From Nitrosarchaeum sp. (lineage in GTDB: Archaea; Thermoproteota; Nitrososphaeria; Nitrososphaerales; Nitrosopumilaceae), in contig SICY01000036.1 in assembly GCA_009697485.1 (NCBI GenBank), positions 1-7,298 on the forward strand: 7,298 nucleotides of DNA. Direction: 5' to 3'. This document shows, in pieces, positions 5,402-7,298 of the stretch. The position numbers and the translations under genes are program-made. Each line of letters opens with the position of its first letter. Position 1 is the stretch's first letter. Below the pieces are notes generated by a model that saw only the letters and a program-made list of their open reading frames with translations, did no database searches and was not told the origin of the DNA.

Positions 5402-6142
5402 TTAGAGTCTCTTTCTAATTGTATGAACTACTACTACTGGAGCTATAAAGTACATTCCTACATTGAGTAAGATCAAAGATATACCATATCCTAGTACGTT
5501 AACTTCTGAATTCATATCAACATAATTCAAAATAGATAATGATGATACCATTGGAGTAATTGCAATCTTTACCATCTCTTTGAATACGGGATTTTCTCTT
5601 TCCCAGTCTGCTATTGTGGGACTAAATGAATAATAGAAATTATTGAACCCAGTCATAAAGGATGTTCCTGATTCTGTATGTAATAGAGAATTATCTCTCA
5701 GTTCTCGTAATTGTTGTACTTGTGGTGCTAGTTCTGAACCATAAGTTGCAGTTGCAATAAGACATCCACCACCTTTTGATTTCTCTTCAGTTTTAATCAC
5801 TTGACAAGTACCATCCACCAATTCAGTTCCTTTACCGCAAATTGGTTGAGTTTCTGGTTCAGGTTCTGTTTGAGCATCTTGAGCTTTCTCAGCTCTTTGA
5901 GCTTTCTCAGCTGTTTGAGCTTTCTCAGCTGTTTGAGCTTTCTCAGCTGTTTGAGCTTTCTCAGCTGTTTGAGCTTTCTCAGCTGTTTGAGCTTTCTCAG
6001 CTGTTTGAGCTTTCTCAGCTGTTTGAGCTTTCTCAGCTCCTGATGTACTTGGGGAACTAGATTCAGATGATTGTGCATAAATATTTGGAATTAAAAGAAT
6101 ACCTAGTGTTATGATTAAATAAATGAAAGATCTATTCATCAT
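5402..6142 (-). CDS. Secreted EKAQTA-repeat protein with CFI-box-like C-terminal domain
   Basis: 246 aa; ATG at 6142 (tandem Met codons) 24 bp below a TATA box. Residues 1-24 are a signal peptide (hydrophobic core, ending IYA-Q). After a Ser-rich linker, residues 36-89 are nine copies of the hexapeptide AEKAQ(T/R/D), followed by an acidic PEPE spacer, a Cys102-x10-Cys113 pair (CGKGTELVDGTC) and GGGC-LIATATYGS (124-136). That last motif and the downstream QLRELRDN ... FYYSFSPTIADWERENP ... AITPM form a domain I recognise from many thaumarchaeal exported proteins (the 'CFI-box' type). Residues 197-238 include hydrophobic segments ending in TIRKRL, so the C-terminus is probably membrane anchored with a basic cytoplasmic end. 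The repeat region should be an extended or helical stalk. Surface display is inferred; partner unknown. Confidence 0.88.
   Translation of the reverse strand: MMNRSFIYLIITLGILLIPNIYAQSSESSSPSTSGAEKAQTAEKAQTAEKAQTAEKAQTAEKAQTAEKAQTAEKAQTAEKAQRAEKAQDAQTEPEPETQPICGKGTELVDGTCQVIKTEEKSKGGGCLIATATYGSELAPQVQQLRELRDNSLLHTESGTSFMTGFNNFYYSFSPTIADWERENPVFKEMVKIAITPMVSSLSILNYVDMNSEVNVLGYGISLILLNVGMYFIAPVVVVHTIRKRL
5880..6041. repeat. Nine tandem 18-bp repeats coding AEKAQT
   Basis: Nine units beginning TGAGCTTTCTCAGCT (plus strand) follow each other at exactly 18-bp spacing. Seven interior units are identical base for base including third positions; the first (5880-5897) and last (6024-6041) differ only in the final bases. 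Identity at silent sites indicates recent expansion by slippage or unequal exchange. The number of units probably varies between strains. Confidence 0.95.
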
Positions 6143-6161
6143 AAATCTATAACTGGACTAG

Positions 6162-6169
6162 TAAATATA
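6162..6169 (-). promoter_or_regulatory. TATA box of the EKAQ-repeat gene
   Basis: Minus-strand TATATTTA, centre about 24 bp upstream of ATG 6142; predicts a leaderless transcript. Confidence 0.5.
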
Positions 6170-6233
6170 CATGATAGTAATTTAAAAATAATAATTAATT
6201 ACAAGTATTGATTCTCCAGAATTAAAGATCACT

Positions 6234-6242
6234 CTTATATTA
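6234..6242 (+). promoter_or_regulatory. TATA box of the 78-bp-repeat gene
   Basis: CTTATATTA with centre 26 bp upstream of ATG 6264, the ideal spacing for a leaderless transcript. It lies in the 121-bp region shared with the divergent EKAQ-repeat gene. Confidence 0.6.
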
Positions 6243-6263
6243 GTTAAAGTCTTTTGTATTTCA

Positions 6264-6665
6264 ATGAAAGTAGTATTCTTATTTTTGTTAATCTTTTTTC
6301 TAGGTTCGTCTAGTTTTTCTAATTTTGTATTAGTTGAGGGTCAAATAGAATCAGATACTTTAGAGAATGGTTGTCCTGCTGATTATCCATATTTGTGGTC
6401 AGATGATTATTGTTATGATGAACCAGAATCGGAGATTTTAGAAAACGGCTGTTGGGCTGATTATCCATATTTGTGGTCAGATGATTATTGTTATGATGAA
6501 CCAGAATCGGAGATTTTAGAAAACGGCTGTTGGGCTGATTATCCATATCTGTATTCAGATGGAATATGTTGGGATATACCAGAATCAGATACTTTAGAGA
6601 ATGGTTGTCCTGCTGATTATCCATATTTGTGGTCAGATGATTATTGTTATGATGAACCAGAATAA
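6264..6665 (+). CDS. Secreted acidic protein of four Cys-containing 26-aa repeats
   Basis: 133 aa from ATG 6264. Residues 1-27 are a signal peptide (MKVV, then a Phe/Leu-rich core, ending near VEGQ). The rest, residues 29-132, is four tandem 26-residue units with the frame ES..LENGC.ADYPYL.SD..C.D.PE; each has one C-x12-C pair (Cys37/50, 63/76, 89/102, 115/128) and is rich in Asp, Glu, Tyr and Trp. Unit three differs most in its second half (YLYSDGICWDIP). No C-terminal membrane segment, so a secreted or cell-surface-associated protein with one disulfide or one metal site per unit is inferred. The C...DG.C pattern resembles the Cys102-Cys113 segment of the divergent neighbour. I know no named family with certainty. 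Confidence 0.82.
   Translation: MKVVFLFLLIFFLGSSSFSNFVLVEGQIESDTLENGCPADYPYLWSDDYCYDEPESEILENGCWADYPYLWSDDYCYDEPESEILENGCWADYPYLYSDGICWDIPESDTLENGCPADYPYLWSDDYCYDEPE
6348..6659. repeat. Four tandem 78-bp units, mosaic
   Basis: Units 6348-6425, 6426-6503, 6504-6581 and 6582-6659. Units 1 and 4 are identical over all 78 bp. Units 2 and 3 share an identical first 45 bp that differs from units 1 and 4, while the second half of unit 2 equals that of units 1 and 4 and only unit 3 differs there. The pattern is first-half A,B,B,A and second-half x,x,y,x. Confidence 0.95.
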
Positions 6666-6680
6666 TATTTCATCACTTCG

Positions 6681-6687
6681 TTTTTTT
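6681..6687 (+). terminator. T7 terminator of the 78-bp-repeat gene
   Basis: A run of seven T begins 16 nt after the stop codon at 6665, fitting an archaeal T-run terminator. It lies just 3 bp from the end of the converging 36-aa gene. Confidence 0.5.
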
Positions 6688-6690
6688 AAA

Positions 6691-6801
6691 TCACAGTAAA
6701 CCAACTACATCTCTGATTTTTCTTTTTAGCATTACGTGAGCTGTGTTTACTCTAGTCTTGCCAGAATCAAACTTTGTTAAAACTTCGTAAACCTTTAACA
6801 T
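6691..6801 (-). CDS. 36-aa helical microprotein
   Basis: ATG 6801 to TGA 6691, product MLKVYEVLTKFDSGKTRVNT followed by a basic amphipathic helix (KRKIRDVV). A TATA box at 6826-6831 is centred 27 bp upstream, which predicts a transcript starting on the ATG. The frame stays open for 15 codons upstream of the ATG, with protein-like content (YKYTFYLSLTDYLQ), but has no ATG, GTG or TTG there and a TAA before it, so the ATG is the only standard start. No Cys, signal peptide or membrane segment. It lies 50 bp downstream of the zinc-ribbon gene on the same strand. The composition looks coding; no family recognised. Low to moderate certainty because of the small size. Confidence 0.5.
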   Translation of the reverse strand: MLKVYEVLTKFDSGKTRVNTAHVMLKRKIRDVVGLL

Positions 6802-6825
6802 CTGAAGATAGTCAGTAAGTGAAAG

Positions 6826-6831
6826 ATAAAA
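6826..6831 (-). promoter_or_regulatory. TATA box of the 36-aa gene
   Basis: Minus-strand CCTTTTATC, centre about 27 bp upstream of ATG 6801. The spacing is the main support for that small gene. Confidence 0.45.
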
Positions 6832-6851
6832 GGTGTATTTGTAAGCTTAAT

Positions 6852-7013
6852 CTATAATTCAAATTCCTGGCGACATTTCTCGCATTTTCCCCTCTCTTGA
6901 CCAGGTGGACCAAGAAGGAAAACCTTACCTATTGTCTTACATAATGGACACAATCCAGTTGTTGCGTTTTTTGGACCAGAGCGTATAATTTTTTGAGTCT
7001 TTCTACGTCCCAT
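6852..7013 (-). CDS. 53-aa zinc-ribbon protein
   Basis: ATG 7013 to TAG 6852. The product starts with a very basic tail (MGRRKTQKIIRSGPKN) and then has a four-cysteine zinc ribbon: Cys22-x2-Cys25, a GKVFLLGPPGQERGK hairpin linker, then Cys44-x2-Cys47, ending QEFEL. The exact CxxC-x18-CxxC layout and the basic N-terminus suggest a small nucleic-acid- or ribosome-associated protein, but no named ribosomal protein matches that I can recall. A TATA-like element at 7038-7047 is about 28 bp upstream, predicting little or no leader. It follows tRNA-Ser on the same strand but appears to have its own promoter. Confidence 0.82.
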   Translation of the reverse strand: MGRRKTQKIIRSGPKNATTGLCPLCKTIGKVFLLGPPGQERGKCEKCRQEFEL

Positions 7014-7037
7014 TGCATTTACAACTAAAACCGGTCT

Positions 7038-7047
7038 ATTAAATTTA
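7038..7047 (-). promoter_or_regulatory. TATA box of the zinc-ribbon gene
   Basis: Minus-strand AAATTTAATA, centred 28-29 bp upstream of ATG 7013 and lying immediately beyond the 3' end of tRNA-Ser. Confidence 0.4.
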
Positions 7048-7056
7048 ATTTTTCAA

Positions 7057-7143
7057 TGGCGCGGGGAGAGGGATTTGAACCCACGAGTCATTGCTGACAT
7101 GGGATTAGCAATCCCACGCCCTACCAAGCTAGGCGATCCCCGC
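7057..7143 (-). tRNA. tRNA-Ser(GCU), type II, CCA encoded
   Basis: On the minus strand the sequence folds into a full cloverleaf: acceptor GCGGGGA/TCCCCGC (7 bp), D-arm GCCT-loop-GGGC with GG in the loop, anticodon stem TGGGA/TCCCA around loop TTGCTAA, so anticodon GCT (plus-strand 7107-7109), which reads AGC/AGU serine codons. The long variable arm has a 4-bp stem GTCA/TGAC capped by GCAA, as expected of serine tRNA. T-loop is TTCAAAT. Discriminator G73 fits archaeal tRNA-Ser and CCA follows at 7059-7057. The T-stem GTGGG/CCCTC has a U-U mismatch at 50-64. No intron. Mature body is 84 nt plus CCA. Confidence 0.95.
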
Positions 7144-7167
7144 ACAGATTGCCTTGAATTAATCTGT
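7144..7167. repeat. Inverted repeat ACAGATT-N10-AATCTGT abutting the tRNA
   Basis: Perfect 7-bp arms at 7144-7150 and 7161-7167 start at the base next to the tRNA 5' end and overlap the edge of its predicted TATA box. It may be a protein-binding dyad, or a hairpin if transcription begins further upstream. Confidence 0.4.
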
Positions 7168-7175
7168 AAATAAGT
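7166..7175 (-). promoter_or_regulatory. Probable TATA box of tRNA-Ser
   Basis: Minus-strand ACTTATTTAC, centred about 27 bp upstream of the tRNA 5' end (7143), predicting a leader of a few bases at most. Confidence 0.4.
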
Positions 7176-7246
7176 CAATATTATTACGATGTTATTTACA
7201 ATTTTACGAGTATATTAGTATGCAAGATACCATTGCATTATGTTTT

Positions 7247-7298
7247 TTATTGGTTAGATTCGTATTTTGTTGGAATATTCTTTTTTGCAATAAAAGTG
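7247..7298 (-). CDS. Possible C-terminal end of a gene entering from the right edge
   Basis: On the minus strand one frame is open from the window edge to TAA at 7249-7247, giving 16 residues, TFIAKKNIPTKYESNQ, with ordinary coding-like composition. Too short to prove. The other two minus frames and the plus-strand frame from ATG 7220 (rich in Cys, Phe and Trp) look less like protein. Confidence 0.3.
   Translation of the reverse strand, partial: TFIAKKNIPTKYESNQ

Noticed and set aside
5880..6041. CRISPR-like array
   Set aside because: Units are contiguous 18-bp copies with no spacers and encode protein.
5797..6078. Other frames across the 18-bp repeats on both strands (for example LRKLKQ repeats)
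   Set aside because: The repeat length is a multiple of three, so several frames stay open automatically. Only the frame with a signal peptide and a recognisable C-terminal domain is a convincing gene.
6319..6624. Minus-strand frame of 101 codons across the 78-bp repeats
   Set aside because: Open only because the repeat is a multiple of three; Asn/His-rich, no promoter, opposite a protein with a signal peptide.
6640..6675. GTGATGA and CTGA on the minus strand, resembling box C/D guide RNA motifs
   Set aside because: They fall inside the coding repeats of the plus-strand gene, with no recognisable D' and C' pair; chance is likelier.
7220..7298. Plus-strand start of a gene (ATG 7220, 26 codons to the edge) with an AT-rich box about 26 bp upstream
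   Set aside because: Composition (three Cys, many Phe, two adjacent Cys-Trp) looks like an antisense frame; the minus-strand end TFIAKKNIPTKYESNQ is more protein-like. Cannot be settled without the flanking sequence.

Overview
The window looks like a piece of a low-GC archaeal chromosome, most likely an ammonia-oxidising thaumarchaeon (Nitrososphaerota) of the Nitrosopumilus type. This rests on several features read from the sequence: AT-rich TATA boxes about 24-29 bp upstream of start codons (largely leaderless transcripts), frequent TTG starts, very small zinc-motif proteins, secreted proteins whose signal peptides end in YAQ or similar, and a type II tRNA-Ser with encoded CCA. The assignment is by character and memory of such genomes; no database was searched.

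Layout. Positions 1-1384 (minus) hold the N-terminal 461 residues of a secreted protein with three Ig-like repeats that runs off the left edge. Positions 1519-1917 (minus) hold three tightly packed microprotein genes (36, 34 and 61 aa) behind one TATA box; the middle one is a C2H2 zinc-finger-like protein. Positions 2100-2972 (minus) encode a Trm112-like zinc domain fused to a SAM methyltransferase. Diverging from it, 3052-5088 (plus) is a two-gene operon: a 404-aa protein that resembles a gluzincin metallopeptidase but has EEQIH where HExxH is expected, followed 3 bp later by a SirB1-type transglutaminase-like/TPR protein. It converges on a 56-aa coiled-coil protein gene (5085-5255, minus).

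The right third carries two divergent secreted proteins, each with its own young tandem repeat: 5402-6142 (minus) with nine 18-bp units and a thaumarchaeal-style GGGC-LIATATYGS C-terminal domain, and 6264-6665 (plus), made almost entirely of four 78-bp cysteine-containing units. Next come a 36-aa microprotein (6691-6801, minus), a 53-aa zinc-ribbon protein (6852-7013, minus) and tRNA-Ser(GCU) (7057-7143, minus). The right edge may hold the last codons of another minus-strand gene.

Most coherent candidates for something undescribed are the zinc microprotein operon at 1519-1917 and the operon at 3052-5088, which pairs two proteins built on hydrolase folds in which a key catalytic residue appears replaced. 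No IS element, CRISPR array, phage gene or rRNA was seen. All gaps between genes are under 200 bp.
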